Source: Streptomyces bobili
Lineage (GTDB): Bacteria > Actinomycetota > Actinomycetes > Streptomycetales > Streptomycetaceae
Direction of reading: 5' to 3'
Assembly: GCF_002154575.1 (NCBI RefSeq)
Contig: NZ_MUBA01000056.1
Coordinates: 1-64,000, forward strand
DNA length: 64,000 bases
Shown: in pieces, positions 52,396 to 61,846 of the stretch
Layout of the letters: each line of letters opens with the position of its first letter
Numbering within the stretch: position 1 is the stretch's first letter
Notes under the pieces: generated by a model
Seen by the model: the letters and a program-made list of their open reading frames with translations, nothing else
What the model was told of the DNA's origin: nothing
The model's database searches: none
Position numbers and translations under genes: made by a program

Positions 52396-52659
52396 CATCA
52401 TTCCGTAACTCTCCCCGTCACATCCGTATTCCGCCCGTACGCGCCACCACCCCAGACGCCGACACGGGCAAGAGGCAGGGACACGAGACACGGACACGGG
52501 ACAGGGACACGGGACACGGGACACGGACATGGGCCAGTAGGCACGCCCATCGACGATCGGACCCACTCCCCCGCCCGTCCGTCCGGAACGGCATCCGGCT
52601 CGCAGGCCCGTGGCGATCTCAGGGCGCCCCGGCTGCCGGGCAGTACTGCGGTCGGCCGA

Positions 52660-53127
52660 TCAGGCGACGTCCTCGTCCAGCTTCGCCACCACCCGCTCGG
52701 AGATGTCGGCCAACATCCGCAGCTCCGCCGGGGTCACATGGTCCAGGAACAGCTCCCGCACCGCTTCCACATGTCGCGGAGCCGCCGCCTCGACCGCCGC
52801 CCGTCCGGCATCTGTGATCACCACGAACGCTCCCCGCGCGTCATCGGGGCACTCCTCACGCACCACCAGTCCCCGTCCGGCCATGCGCGCGATGTGGTGC
52901 GACATCCGGCTCTTCTCCCACTCGAGCACCCGGCCCAGATCCTGGTAACGCTGCCGCCCGTCCGGCACATCGGTCAGATTGACCAGCACCGCGAAATCCG
53001 CGGCCGACATTTTCGACTCACTCTGCAACAGGCGCGCAAGGCGCCCGCCAAGCCGCTCGTGCAACCGGACAAAGCCCCGCCAGGCGCGCTGCTCCTCTGC
53101 CGTCAACCACCGCGCTTCTTCATCCAT
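52660..53127 (-). CDS. MarR-family regulator
   Basis: A 155-residue winged-helix regulator. It shows LLQSESKMSAADFAVLVNLT, RQRYQDLGRVLEWEKSRMSHHI and the wing region RGLVVREECPDDARGAFVVI. ATG 53127 is preceded by GTATGGATG-like sequence without a strong binding site. A related half site (GGTTGATGAGTCACC) sits just upstream, near 53145, so autoregulation is possible. It probably controls the LLM monooxygenase through the GTTGAT-N2-ATCAAC sites and senses a phenolic or oxidant ligand. Confidence 0.88.
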   Translation of the reverse strand: MDEEARWLTAEEQRAWRGFVRLHERLGGRLARLLQSESKMSAADFAVLVNLTDVPDGRQRYQDLGRVLEWEKSRMSHHIARMAGRGLVVREECPDDARGAFVVITDAGRAAVEAAAPRHVEAVRELFLDHVTPAELRMLADISERVVAKLDEDVA

Positions 53128-53277
53128 ACAAGCGAGTGTAGAGGGGTTGATGAGTCACCGAGTCGGACGAGGCCAACCCCGGTCCGGGAGGCAAGCAGCG
53201 CCCTGGCCGCGGGCAGGGCGGCCTTCGCTGCGGCCATGCCCGGCAGCGCGGGCCGCGAGCGCCGCGGCGGCGCCTGT

Positions 53278-53673
53278 TCAGGCAGAGACGAAAGCCCCCG
53301 CGGGGACTTCGTCGAGGACGAATCCATTGTCGAGCCGGACCCGCACCGTGACGCGGAGCGTCCGTCGCTGGTAGGCGGCCCACTGCTCTTCCAACACTCC
53401 TACCTGCTCCTCCAGCTGCCTTCTGCTCCCGGGCGGCATCTGGTGGCCGAAGTCGTCGAGGAGCGACTTGAGGCGCAGGTACTCACGGACCTCGTGGCTC
53501 TGCTGCCGGTGATGTTCGTCCACACGCTCGACCGTGCCCTCGATGCCTGCTGCCAGGGCCACGGAAGCAGCGCACGCAGCCCACTCCTCCGCAGGCTCCT
53601 CGGCTGGGGTCACCGACCCGGCCAACCGGAGGTCCGCCGCCAGCCGCACCCGTTGGCCCACGTTCAGCGTCAT
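53278..53673 (-). CDS. Hypothetical protein, 131 aa
   Basis: A 131-residue protein from ATG 53673 (AAGGAT just upstream). The N-terminus resembles a small beta-barrel (MTLNVGQRVRLAADLRLAGS), a helical middle follows (LRLKSLLDDFGHQMPPGSRRQLEEQVGVLEE), and the end is beta (TVRVRLDNGFVLDEVPAGAF). No family recognised. It lies between the MarR gene and the bglC-like gene, in the same direction as both. Confidence 0.55.
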   Translation of the reverse strand: MTLNVGQRVRLAADLRLAGSVTPAEEPAEEWAACAASVALAAGIEGTVERVDEHHRQQSHEVREYLRLKSLLDDFGHQMPPGSRRQLEEQVGVLEEQWAAYQRRTLRVTVRVRLDNGFVLDEVPAGAFVSA

Positions 53674-53844
53674 CGATCCTTCGTCTTCCTCGTCGGTCAC
53701 CGGCCATCCGGCAGACATGACGTCGCCGGGCGTACAGGAGAGGAGGAGATCATCCCACCCTCCTCTCCCGACACGACCGGAGCCCACCGGCCATCGCCGG
53801 CGCACCGGGCGACGGGCGACGGGCGAGTGCTCTACCCCGACCGG

Positions 53845-55287
53845 TCAGGCACTGGGCAGGATTCCGGTGCGCGCGACGTCGGAGTACCAGCGGGCGCTGG
53901 CCTTGGGAGTACGGTTCCCGGTCGGGTAGTCGACGTAGACGGCGCCGAAGCGCTTGCTGTAGCCGTGCGCCCACTCGAAGTTGTCCAGCAGCGACCACAG
54001 GAAGTAGCCGCGCACGTCGGTGCCGTCCGCGATGGCCTGCTGGACGGCGGCCAGGTGGCCGCGCAGGTAGGCGATGCGGGCGGGGTCGTTGACATGGCCC
54101 GAGGGGTCGGCGTAGTCGTCGAAGGCGGCGCCGTTCTCGGTGATGACCAGCGGCAGTTCGGGGAAATCGGACGCCAGGCGGCGCAGGAGGTCGTACAGGC
54201 CGCTGGGGTCCACGGCCCAGCCCATGGCGGTGGTGTCGCCCGGGGGCTGGTGGAAGGCGACCTCGTCGGCGGCCGGCCACGGACTGTGGGCGCTCCCTCC
54301 GTGCCCGTCCGATGTGTGGGTGCCGCTGCCGTCGGCACGGGAGACGAGGGTGGGGGTGTAGTAGTTGACGCCGAGGAAGTCGAGCGGCTGACGAATCTGG
54401 TCGAGGTCGCCGTCGCGGACGAAGGACCAGTCGGTCAGCGACGCGGTGTCCTTGAGCAGGTCCTCCGGGTAGGCGCCGCGCAGCATCGGTCCGGTGAAGA
54501 CACGGTTGGCCAGCGCGTCGATCCGGCGGACCGCGTCGGCGTCGGCGTCGTTGCCCGTGAGTGGGCGGACGTGGTGGATGTTGAGGGTGACCGAGCACTG
54601 GGCCTGTGCGGGGATGCGGTCGCGCAGTGCCTGGACGGCCAGACCGTGGGCGAGGTTGAGGTGGTGGGCGGCACGCAGGGCTGCGACCGGGTCGGTGCGG
54701 CCGGGGGCGTGCACGCCGGAACCGTAGCCGAGGAAGGCGCTGCACCAGGGCTCGTTGAGGGTGGTCCAGGTCTTCACCCGGTCACCCAGTGCGTCGGCGG
54801 CCAGGGCGGCGTACTCGGCGAACCGCTCGGCGGTGGCCCGCTGCGGCCAGCCGCCGGCGTCCTCCAGCTCCTGCGGCAGGTCCCAGTGGTAGAGGGTGGC
54901 GACGGGCTGGATGCCCTTGTCGAGCAGCTCGTCCACGAGCCGCCGGTAGAAGTCGAGACCCTTCTGCACCGCGGGGCCGCGGCCGGTGGGCTGGATCCGG
55001 GGCCAGGCGAGGGAGAAACGGTAGGCGCCGATATCGAGGCCGGCCATGAGGGCGACGTCCTCGCGCCAGCGATGGTAGTGATCGGTGGCGATGTCACCGG
55101 TGTCGCCGTTGCGGACCCGGCCCGGCGTGCGGGCGTAGGTGTCCCAGATGGACGGCGTGCGCCCGTCCTCCGCGGCGGCCCCCTCGATCTGGTATGAGGC
55201 GGTCGCGGAGCCCCAGAGGAAGCCCTTCGGGAAGCTGCGGGAGGCGTCCGGGGCGGAAGGGGTCTGCTGCTGTGCTGCGGTGACCAC
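53845..55287 (-). CDS. bglC: GH1 beta-glucosidase (BglC-like)
   Basis: A 480-residue cytoplasmic GH1 beta-glucosidase without a signal peptide. The start [19 protein letters not shown] is diagnostic. The acid/base Glu is in [12 protein letters not shown] and the nucleophile in [12 protein letters not shown]; the aglycone-side [18 protein letters not shown] is present. It hydrolyses imported cellobiose and cello-oligosaccharides to glucose. It follows the transporter permease genes by about 80 bases, the cebEFG-bglC order known from Streptomyces, so the symbol is given by synteny and family. Confidence 0.93.
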   Translation of the reverse strand: MVTAAQQQTPSAPDASRSFPKGFLWGSATASYQIEGAAAEDGRTPSIWDTYARTPGRVRNGDTGDIATDHYHRWREDVALMAGLDIGAYRFSLAWPRIQPTGRGPAVQKGLDFYRRLVDELLDKGIQPVATLYHWDLPQELEDAGGWPQRATAERFAEYAALAADALGDRVKTWTTLNEPWCSAFLGYGSGVHAPGRTDPVAALRAAHHLNLAHGLAVQALRDRIPAQAQCSVTLNIHHVRPLTGNDADADAVRRIDALANRVFTGPMLRGAYPEDLLKDTASLTDWSFVRDGDLDQIRQPLDFLGVNYYTPTLVSRADGSGTHTSDGHGGSAHSPWPAADEVAFHQPPGDTTAMGWAVDPSGLYDLLRRLASDFPELPLVITENGAAFDDYADPSGHVNDPARIAYLRGHLAAVQQAIADGTDVRGYFLWSLLDNFEWAHGYSKRFGAVYVDYPTGNRTPKASARWYSDVARTGILPSA

Positions 55288-55365
55288 GAAAGTCCTTTCA
55301 CAATGGGGCTGTTCGCTGATGTGGCGGTGTGCGGGCGCCAGCTTGCGGTGGGGCAGGTGCGGCGG

Positions 55366-56289
55366 TCAGCCCTTGACGGCGCCCGCCATGATGCCGCTGA
55401 CGATCTGGCGGCCGAAGACGATGAACATGGCCAGCAGCGGCAGCGTGCCGAGGAGTGCGCCCGCCATGATCAGGGACTGGTCCCTGACGTATCCGGCGCT
55501 GAGCTGTGTGAGGGCGACGGGGACCGTCGGGTTCGTCATGTCGAGCACCACGAAGGGCCAGAAGAAGTCGTTCCAGGCGTGCACGAACGTGATCATGAAG
55601 AGGACGGCCATCGCGGGGCGCGCCACGGGCAGCACGATGCTCCAGAAGATCCGCAGCGAGTGCGCGCCGTCCACGCGTGCCGCCTCGACCAGTTCGTCCG
55701 GCAGCGCCTCCGACAGGTACTGCCGCATGAAGAAGACGCCGACCGCGCTCACCAGGGTGGGGAAGATGACGGCGGGCAACTCCTGTGACCAGCCCAGCTC
55801 GGACATCATCATGAACAGCGGTACGACACCGAGCTGTGGCGGCACCATCATGGTGCCGATCACCAGCATGAGCAGCACGTTGCGGCCCTTGAAGCGCAGC
55901 TTGGCGAAGGCGAACCCGGCCAGCGTCGCGAACATGACCGTGGACAGGGCGATGACACCGGCCACGATCAGGCTGTTGATCATGGCCTTGCCCATCGCCG
56001 CCTCGTCCCAGGCGCGGGCGAGGTTGCTGAAGAGATTGGGGCCGGGCAGGAACGGCGGCGGCGTCTGACTGACGCGGGTGTTGTCGGTCGAGGCGGCCAC
56101 CATCGTCCAGTACAGCGGGAAGATCGACAGGATGGCGGTGACGGTCAGCAGGACGTAGGCGAGCGGACCGGCGTGGTGCTGGCGGCCGGCGCGCTGGCCC
56201 AGCAGCCGACGGCCGCCGCGCGCGGCGGGCTTCTTCGTGGCGGTCCGGGCGGGCGCGTCCGTCCGGACCGGGAGGCTCTCTGTGGTCAT
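55366..56289 (-). CDS. cebG: Cello-oligosaccharide-type ABC permease (CebG-like)
   Basis: A 307-residue MalG-type permease with six helices. The EAA loop is ELVEAARVDGAHSLRIFWSI and the end (FGRQIVSGIMAGAVKG) is typical. It lies 13 bases downstream of the cebF-like gene. The partner ATPase is not encoded here; MsiK is the usual shared ATPase in Streptomyces. Named by gene order with cebR, cebE, cebF and bglC. Confidence 0.88.
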   Translation of the reverse strand: MTTESLPVRTDAPARTATKKPAARGGRRLLGQRAGRQHHAGPLAYVLLTVTAILSIFPLYWTMVAASTDNTRVSQTPPPFLPGPNLFSNLARAWDEAAMGKAMINSLIVAGVIALSTVMFATLAGFAFAKLRFKGRNVLLMLVIGTMMVPPQLGVVPLFMMMSELGWSQELPAVIFPTLVSAVGVFFMRQYLSEALPDELVEAARVDGAHSLRIFWSIVLPVARPAMAVLFMITFVHAWNDFFWPFVVLDMTNPTVPVALTQLSAGYVRDQSLIMAGALLGTLPLLAMFIVFGRQIVSGIMAGAVKG

Positions 56290-56301
56290 GACGACTCCTG
56301 G

Positions 56302-57288
56302 TCAGGACGTGCGGGAGCGCAGGCGCTTGATGAGGCGCTGCGCCACGAAGACGAGGACGAGCAGCAGGAACATCGCCCAGGCGACGGTCGCCGAACGGCC
56401 CATCTGGTAGTTCTTCCAGCCCTCCTCGTAGAGCAGCAGCCCCAGCGTCTGGTACTGGTTGTCCGCTCCCCCGGTCACTCCGTTGGGTCCCTGCCCGAAG
56501 ATCAGCGGCTCGCCGAACAGCTGCGTCGCGCCGATGGTGGAGAGCACGATGGTGAAGACGATGGTGGAGCGGATCCCCGGCACGGTGACGTGGGTGAACT
56601 GCTTCCAGCGCGAAGCGCCGTCGATGGCGGCGGCCTCGTAGCGATCGGCGGGGATGGCCTGCATCGCGGCCAGGTACAGCAGCGCGTTGTAGCCGGTCCA
56701 GCGCCAGATGACGATGGTGGAGATCGCGACCTGGGCGGGCCACTTGTCGGCCTCCCAGTTGACCGGGTCCATGCCGACCAGACCGAGCATCCAGTTGATC
56801 ATGCCGAAGTCGCGTTCGAACAGCATGGTGAACACCAGGGCGGCGGCACCGACCGAGGTGGCGTAGGGGACGAGCGAGGCGATGCGGAAGAAGAGTGAGC
56901 CGCGCATCTTGTAGTTGAGCAGGTGGGCCAGACCGAGCGCCATCAGCAGTTGCGGCACGGTGGAGATGACGCCGATGGTGATGGTGTTCGCCGTGGCGTT
57001 CCAGAAGCGGGCGTCGTTCCAGAGTTCGACGTAGTTGTCGAACGCCACCCACTCCATGACGTCGAGGGTGGCCAGTTCCACCCGGTGCAGGGAGATCCAG
57101 GAGGTGTAGAGGAGGGGGTAGAAGCTGAACGCGGCGAACACGACGAAGAACGGGGCGACGAACGCGTACGGCGCGCCCTTGACGTCGAGCCGGTGGAGCA
57201 GCGCGCCGAGCCGCGGACCGGCGCCTTGCCGGTCCGGCTGGGGGGACGGCCCCTCGCCGGCCTGGGCGTTAGTGGTGGAGGTGGCCAC
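56302..57288 (-). CDS. cebF: Cello-oligosaccharide-type ABC permease (CebF-like)
   Basis: A 328-residue MalF-type permease. The polar N-terminus is followed by six helices, and the EAA loop (RYEAAAIDGASRWKQFTHVTVPGIRS) lies about residue 220. It begins about 90 bases after the solute-binding protein gene and is tightly followed by the MalG-type partner, so cebEFG are one operon. The transported sugar is inferred from the adjacent GH1 and CebR-like genes. Confidence 0.88.
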   Translation of the reverse strand: MATSTTNAQAGEGPSPQPDRQGAGPRLGALLHRLDVKGAPYAFVAPFFVVFAAFSFYPLLYTSWISLHRVELATLDVMEWVAFDNYVELWNDARFWNATANTITIGVISTVPQLLMALGLAHLLNYKMRGSLFFRIASLVPYATSVGAAALVFTMLFERDFGMINWMLGLVGMDPVNWEADKWPAQVAISTIVIWRWTGYNALLYLAAMQAIPADRYEAAAIDGASRWKQFTHVTVPGIRSTIVFTIVLSTIGATQLFGEPLIFGQGPNGVTGGADNQYQTLGLLLYEEGWKNYQMGRSATVAWAMFLLLVLVFVAQRLIKRLRSRTS

Positions 57289-57379
57289 CGGTATTCCTTC
57301 CTGAGGGCAGAGGTGTGACCGGCCCCCAGGGCCGCCGGCGATGTGCGGGCGGGCCCTGGGCGGCCGGAAGGGAGTCGGG

Positions 57380-58693
57380 TCAGCCGACCGCCTTCTCGAT
57401 GCGCTCCGCGGTGGTCTTCCATGCCTTGTCCCGCTTGGCGCCCTGCTGCTCGATCAGGGTCAGGCCCTGCGAGAAGGTGTCCTTGATCGTGCCGTCCTTG
57501 CGGCCGAGGACCTGCTTGTCCGGGATCTCCTGGGCCGCCGCGCCGAAGATCTTTCCTATCGGGGCGTTGTTGAAGTACTCGGAGGTGACGTTCTGGACCT
57601 CGGGGGTCTCCAGCGCCTTCTGCGAGGACGGGACGCTGCCCTGCTTCTCGAAGATGTGCGCCTGCTGCTCGGGCGCGGTCAGCCAGGCGACGAGCTTCTT
57701 GGCCTCCTCCTTCACCGGGCTCTGCTCGACCACGCCGAGGAAGGAACCACCCCAGTTGGCGCCCTTGGGTGCCTTGGCGACGTCCCACTTGCCCTTGTTC
57801 GCCGGGCCGGCCTTCTCGCCGATGTGGCCGAGCATCCAGGCCGGGCAGACGGCCGTGGCGAACGTACCGTTCGCCAGGCCCGGGTCCCAACCGGGCTGGA
57901 ACTGGCGGAGCTTGGCGGTCAGATCGGCCTCCGCCGCGTCAGCGGCGAGGTTCCAGGCTTCCTTGACGGCCGGGTTGGTGTCGTAGATCAGGTCGCCCTT
58001 GGCGTTGTAGTACTGCTCCGGGTAGCCGTAGACCATGGCGTTGAACAGGCCGCTGGCCGCGTCCATGTACGCCACCTTGTCGCCCTTGAAGTCCTTCTTG
58101 AAGGTGCGGCCGACCTCCACGTACTTCTTCCAGTCGCCCGCCCACAGCTTGGCGACCTCCTCGCGGTCGGTGGGCAGGCCGGCCTGCTCGAAGTAGTCCT
58201 TGCGATAACAGACGGCCATCGGGCCGATGTCGGTGCCCAGGCCGAGCACCTTGCCGTCCTCGGTGGTGATCTGGGACTGCTTCCACGGCAGGAAGTGGTC
58301 GGCGCCCGCCACGTCGGAGAAGTCCGCGAACTTGCCGGACTGGGTGTCGACGATCTCCTTCGCCCGGCCGATCTCGATGCCCTGGATGTCCTTCAGTCCC
58401 TTGCCCGCGGCGAGACGCGTCTGCAGGGCTGTGTAGTACGTCTGCTCGTCACCGGCCACCTCGGCCTTGATGTCGACGTTCGGGTTCTCCTTCTCGTACT
58501 GCTCGAGAAGGCCCGTCTCCTTGAAACCCATCACCCCGAACATGCCCATGGTGATGGTGATCTTGCCGTCCTTCTTGCCTCCGCCCGTCGCCGAGTCGTC
58601 GCTGCCCCCGCAGCCGACGACGAGTGCGAGCGCGCCGACGGCCGCGACGGCCCCAACCGCTCTGGTGCGCGCGGACCTGTGGACAGTGCTCAT
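57380..58693 (-). CDS. cebE: Cello-oligosaccharide-binding lipoprotein (CebE-like)
   Basis: A 437-residue solute-binding lipoprotein. The N-terminus has a basic start, a hydrophobic core and the lipobox LVVGCGGS, followed by a Gly/Asp-rich linker. The core begins KITITMGMFGVMGFKETGLL, as in CebE-like family 1 binding proteins. ATG 58693 follows a GGAGG-like site. A pair of inverted operator sites (58765-58804) lies about 70-110 bases upstream. It delivers cellobiose or cellotriose to the CebFG channel, by analogy. Confidence 0.88.
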   Translation of the reverse strand: MSTVHRSARTRAVGAVAAVGALALVVGCGGSDDSATGGGKKDGKITITMGMFGVMGFKETGLLEQYEKENPNVDIKAEVAGDEQTYYTALQTRLAAGKGLKDIQGIEIGRAKEIVDTQSGKFADFSDVAGADHFLPWKQSQITTEDGKVLGLGTDIGPMAVCYRKDYFEQAGLPTDREEVAKLWAGDWKKYVEVGRTFKKDFKGDKVAYMDAASGLFNAMVYGYPEQYYNAKGDLIYDTNPAVKEAWNLAADAAEADLTAKLRQFQPGWDPGLANGTFATAVCPAWMLGHIGEKAGPANKGKWDVAKAPKGANWGGSFLGVVEQSPVKEEAKKLVAWLTAPEQQAHIFEKQGSVPSSQKALETPEVQNVTSEYFNNAPIGKIFGAAAQEIPDKQVLGRKDGTIKDTFSQGLTLIEQQGAKRDKAWKTTAERIEKAVG

Positions 58694-58764
58694 GCGTTTC
58701 CTCCAAGCGACGGCGCTGACGCACCGGAGTGACGATCTGGGTGGGACTGAGACGGCACAGCAGT

Positions 58765-58804
58765 GGTGGGCACGTTCCCACCACTGGGTGGGAACGTGCC
58801 CACC
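58765..58804. promoter_or_regulatory. Twin inverted CebR-like operators
   Basis: GGTGGGCACGTTCCCACC and its exact reverse complement are separated by four bases. Each contains a TGGG(C/A)ACGT(T/G)CCCA site that resembles the CebR box TGGGAGCGCTCCCA. The two site centres lie 22 bp apart, about two helical turns. Confidence 0.75.
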
Positions 58805-58852
58805 GGCGGTTGAGAGACTCGTGGCAGCGCGCGCGTATGTCAATGACTTGAA

Positions 58853-58863
58853 AACGATTCGTT
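58853..58863. promoter_or_regulatory. AACGATTCGTT palindrome near cebR
   Basis: AACGA-T-TCGTT, a perfect LacI-type 5-bp palindrome about 130 bases before the cebR start and 50 bases from the twin operators. It may be an autoregulatory or global site. Confidence 0.45.
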
Positions 58864-58990
58864 CGGCGAACCGGGCTTCCGGCGTTCGCTTCGTGACCCC
58901 ACAGGGTGCAGTCGCCGCTGCGGCGTCTGCCACAATTGCCGCTGGTCACGTCCGCGGCGCTGCCGTCGCGGTAGCCGCTCGGAGGAGCAC

Positions 58991-60004
58991 ATGACAGGGA
59001 ATCGCCAGCCCACGATCAAAACGGTCGCCGCCCGCGCCGGGGTAGGGCGGACCACGGTGTCCCGCGTCATCAACGGCTCGGACCTCGTCAGCGCGGACGC
59101 CCGCGAGCGGGTCCTCGCGGCGATCAAAGAACTGAACTACGTACCCAACTCGGTGGCCCGAGGCCTCGTGACCAGCCGCACCGACTCGGTGGCCCTGGTG
59201 ATCCCGGAGTCCGAGAGCCGGCTCGGCGCCGAACCGTTCTTCGCCGCCCTGATCCGCGGTGTGAGCGCGGCACTGGCCGAGACCGGCACCCAGTTGCAGC
59301 TGACGCTCGTCCGTGACCAGCTGGAGCGCGACCAGCTGACCGCGTCGGTGGCGACCCGCCGGGTCGACGGCGTCCTGCTGGTCTCGGTCCACGCGAACGA
59401 CCGACTGCCCGGCATACTCGAGGAGATGGGGCTCCCCACCGTGCTGGCGGGCCGCCGGGACGAGCGGGAAGGACTCAGCTACGTCGACTCCGACAACGCC
59501 GGAGGCGCCGCCGCGGCCGTTCGGCATCTGCTCGGCCGGGGCCGGCGCCGCATCGCCACCATCACCGGGGCACTCGACATGGACGTCGGCCGGAGCCGGC
59601 TCGCCGGCTGGCGCGACGCCCACCGCGAGGCGGGACTGCGAGCCGACGAATCCCTGGCGGAGGCCGGCGACTTCAGCGAGGAGGGGGGCCGTCGAGCGAT
59701 GCGTTCGCTTCTTGAACGCGCGCCGGATCTGGACGCCGTCTTCGCCGCCTCGGACCTCATGGCCGTCGGAGCCCTGGCCGAACTGCGCCGCCAGAAGCGT
59801 CAGGTGCCGGGCGATGTCGCCGTGATCGGATTCGAGGACTCCGTCCTCGCCCGCCACACCGACCCGCCGCTGACCACGGTCCGTCAACCGGTCGAGGAAC
59901 TCGGCCGGACCATGGCCCGGATCCTGACCGACATCACCCAGCACGGCGCCGAACGGCAACAGGTGACGCTCCCGACCGAGTTGGTGGTGCGCGAGTCGTC
60001 GTGA
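58991..60004 (+). CDS. cebR: LacI-family repressor (CebR-like)
   Basis: A 337-residue LacI regulator. The HTH is PTIKTVAARAGVGRTTVSRVI, followed by the hinge NSVARGLVTSRTDSVALVIP and a periplasmic-binding-like ligand domain (VDGVLLVSVHANDRLPG, AVIGFEDSVLARHTDPPLTT). A strong GGAGGAG precedes ATG 58991. It is divergent from cebE and next to the TGGG-type operators, which fits repression of the cello-oligosaccharide operon with relief by cellobiose. The operator differs from the classical CebR box, so it may be a CebR paralogue. Confidence 0.88.
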   Translation: MTGNRQPTIKTVAARAGVGRTTVSRVINGSDLVSADARERVLAAIKELNYVPNSVARGLVTSRTDSVALVIPESESRLGAEPFFAALIRGVSAALAETGTQLQLTLVRDQLERDQLTASVATRRVDGVLLVSVHANDRLPGILEEMGLPTVLAGRRDEREGLSYVDSDNAGGAAAAVRHLLGRGRRRIATITGALDMDVGRSRLAGWRDAHREAGLRADESLAEAGDFSEEGGRRAMRSLLERAPDLDAVFAASDLMAVGALAELRRQKRQVPGDVAVIGFEDSVLARHTDPPLTTVRQPVEELGRTMARILTDITQHGAERQQVTLPTELVVRESS

Positions 60005-60403
60005 CGCCGCGATGACCGCCGGGGCCGCCGCCCGGCCCGACGCACCCCTGCACTCGCCCAGGAACCGCACGATCCTCGGCGGCCGGGAGGCCATCCGTTG
60101 AAACGCTTGTGCGTGGAAGGCTGCTCGCGACCTGGCGCCGTCCCGAGTCGCGACTCGGGGCGGTCAACGGCTCGGAAAGGATCGCGCGCACGCCGGCCTG
60201 CGGACGGGCGGTCGAGGTGAGAGCGACACCCGCCTGTCAGGAAGACGGGGACCGACGAATGACGCGTCGGCCGGCGGCACGGCCGAGGCGGGGTCCGGGT
60301 GCGGGTCCGGGTGCGGGTCCGGGTCCGGGTGCGGGTCCGGGTCCGGGTGCGGGTGCGGGTGCGGGTGCGGAACATTCGGCAGGGATGGGAAGTTGAGGAC
60401 GTC
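60005..60403. other. Intergenic region holding a hexanucleotide repeat
   Basis: About 400 bases after the CebR-like gene. The first half shows no gene; the second half is the GGGTSC repeat and the leader of the next gene. Confidence 0.5.
60290..60371. repeat. GGGTCC/GGGTGC hexanucleotide repeat
   Basis: About 13 units of GGGT(C/G)C in tandem (order roughly alternating GGGTCC and GGGTGC, ending with GGGTGC repeats). It is prone to slippage. The frame of the downstream gene stays open through it (poly Arg-Val), but that is unlikely to be translated. Confidence 0.9.
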
Positions 60404-60895
60404 GTGATCACCGGGATGGACCACGTTGTCCTCGCGCAAGGGCCGGCCGCCGCCGTGGTGGAGCGGTTTCTCGGGTCATGGCTCGGCCGCTGGCCCGCGC
60501 TCCGGTGTGCTTCCGGTGAGGACGACTCCGACGGGGTGTTCTCGCCCTGGGTTCCCGGTCAGGTCCCCGGGACATCCGCTGCCCGCGGCGATCTGCTCAT
60601 CGCGCGTGACGAGGTGATGGAGGCGAACTGGGACTTGTACGGCTACGCGCTCGACGAGCGTGACGAAGGCCCTCTGGCTCTCTCCTACGAACCGGCGGGC
60701 TGGCAGTCGCTCCCCATGGTCCCTCGGGAAGATCCGTACGGCCGTGCCGGCTTCCGGTACGAGCCGTACGACATCACGGTCGTGGGAGCGGGGCTGTATC
60801 TCTTCAGCCTGGTGACCCCCCATGACAGCGCCTTCACCCGCACGGCACTGGACACGCTGCTGCGATCCGCCGACCCGACCTCGCCTCGCCCATGA
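60404..60895 (+). CDS. Hypothetical protein, 163 aa
   Basis: A soluble 163-residue protein, from GTG 60404 with GAGGA four bases upstream, or ATG 60416. It contains VEDVVITGMDHVVLA at the start, SWLGRWPALRCASGEDDSD, a MEANWDLYGYALDERDEGPL segment, and a C-terminal VGAGLYLFSLVTPHDSAF. No family recognised. The reading frame remains open upstream into the hexanucleotide repeat, which I regard as leader. Confidence 0.6.
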   Translation: MITGMDHVVLAQGPAAAVVERFLGSWLGRWPALRCASGEDDSDGVFSPWVPGQVPGTSAARGDLLIARDEVMEANWDLYGYALDERDEGPLALSYEPAGWQSLPMVPREDPYGRAGFRYEPYDITVVGAGLYLFSLVTPHDSAFTRTALDTLLRSADPTSPRP

Positions 60896-60993
60896 CCTGG
60901 GAGTCGGACCGGCGGTCCTTGTCCAGCAGTAGGTGGCCGTTTGACGGTCAGGTGAAAGAACCAGCGAACCGGCCGCGGCCGTTGCACACGCGC

Positions 60994-61731
60994 TCACCGA
61001 ACTGAGCGTTCCAGTGCACCCCGGTGATCGGAGACCCACTGCCAGGCCGTCTGAACCTGACTCACCGCCCCTGCGTCACGGAGCCGGGCCATGGCGGCGT
61101 CACCAGCATCGGCCTGGGACTCGATGCCCCGCCAACACCGGTCCTGCCACCACAAGATCGTGGACACGAGGTCTTGCCGGTCGGACAACTCGTAGCTGTC
61201 GACGATCAGCCTCAACCGGCGGGCTGCCTCCTCGACGTCGGCGACCGAAGGGCCCAGATCGAGGTACTGCCAGCAGACATGAGCGATGTCATGGATCCGA
61301 GCGCCCGGCGCGGCAAGGTCCCAGTCGATGAACGCCGCTGGCCGAAGCTCGCCACGGGAGCGCCGATAGACCGTGTTCCTGGGCGACAGGTCGTTGTGAC
61401 ACACGACCTCCTGGTCACCGGCCAACGGAGTGCCGGACGTCAGATCGTGGAACTCACGCACGAGCCGGGCGACCGTCGCCAGACTCTCGTCGGATGAGAC
61501 AGCGGCAGGTTGTCGCGGCTCCCACGCCACATGCCCCCCGAGGTAGCTGAGGACTTCACGGCCCTCGTCGTCCACGCCGAGATACCGCGGAGCCCCGCCC
61601 CAGCCACCGGCTTCGAGCAACCTCAGCAGATCAGCCACGAACCTCGTGCCGGCCGAGGCCGGCCGGCGCACCGTGTTCCCGACACGAGTGACCGCATTGA
61701 CGAAACCTCCGGGCAAGGGCGACTCAGGCAT
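60994..61731 (-). CDS. Aminoglycoside phosphotransferase-like kinase
   Basis: A 245-residue APH/choline-kinase-fold protein. The catalytic loop VCHNDLSPRNTVY carries the conserved Asp and Asn, and the metal-binding FIDWDLAAPG corresponds to DxD/DFG. The N-terminal ATP-lobe motifs are short. ATG 61731 has no strong binding site. Members phosphorylate small molecules such as antibiotics or sugars; the actual substrate is unknown, so this should not be taken as a resistance gene. Confidence 0.85.
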   Translation of the reverse strand: MPESPLPGGFVNAVTRVGNTVRRPASAGTRFVADLLRLLEAGGWGGAPRYLGVDDEGREVLSYLGGHVAWEPRQPAAVSSDESLATVARLVREFHDLTSGTPLAGDQEVVCHNDLSPRNTVYRRSRGELRPAAFIDWDLAAPGARIHDIAHVCWQYLDLGPSVADVEEAARRLRLIVDSYELSDRQDLVSTILWWQDRCWRGIESQADAGDAAMARLRDAGAVSQVQTAWQWVSDHRGALERSVR

Positions 61732-61846
61732 CCGTCCACCTTGCGGTGCTCCGAGGGCGCGTGACAAGGGAGGCGAGAGGGCCGACGTGTCACGCCCGAT
61801 GCCCGAGCGGCGGACGGCCGTGACACGTTCCCGGATGCCGGCCGGC

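Noticed and set aside
52738-55197. An 819-codon plus-strand open frame
   Set aside because: It spans three real minus-strand genes (MarR, hypothetical, bglC) and consists of complement-type low-complexity sequence.
60299-60403. N-terminal poly Arg-Val extension of the 60404 gene
   Set aside because: It is the hexanucleotide repeat read in frame; a ribosome binding site directly before GTG 60404 marks a more natural start.
60994-61731. Aminoglycoside resistance gene
   Set aside because: The APH-like fold alone does not show resistance; many family members phosphorylate other small molecules and key substrate features are not visible.
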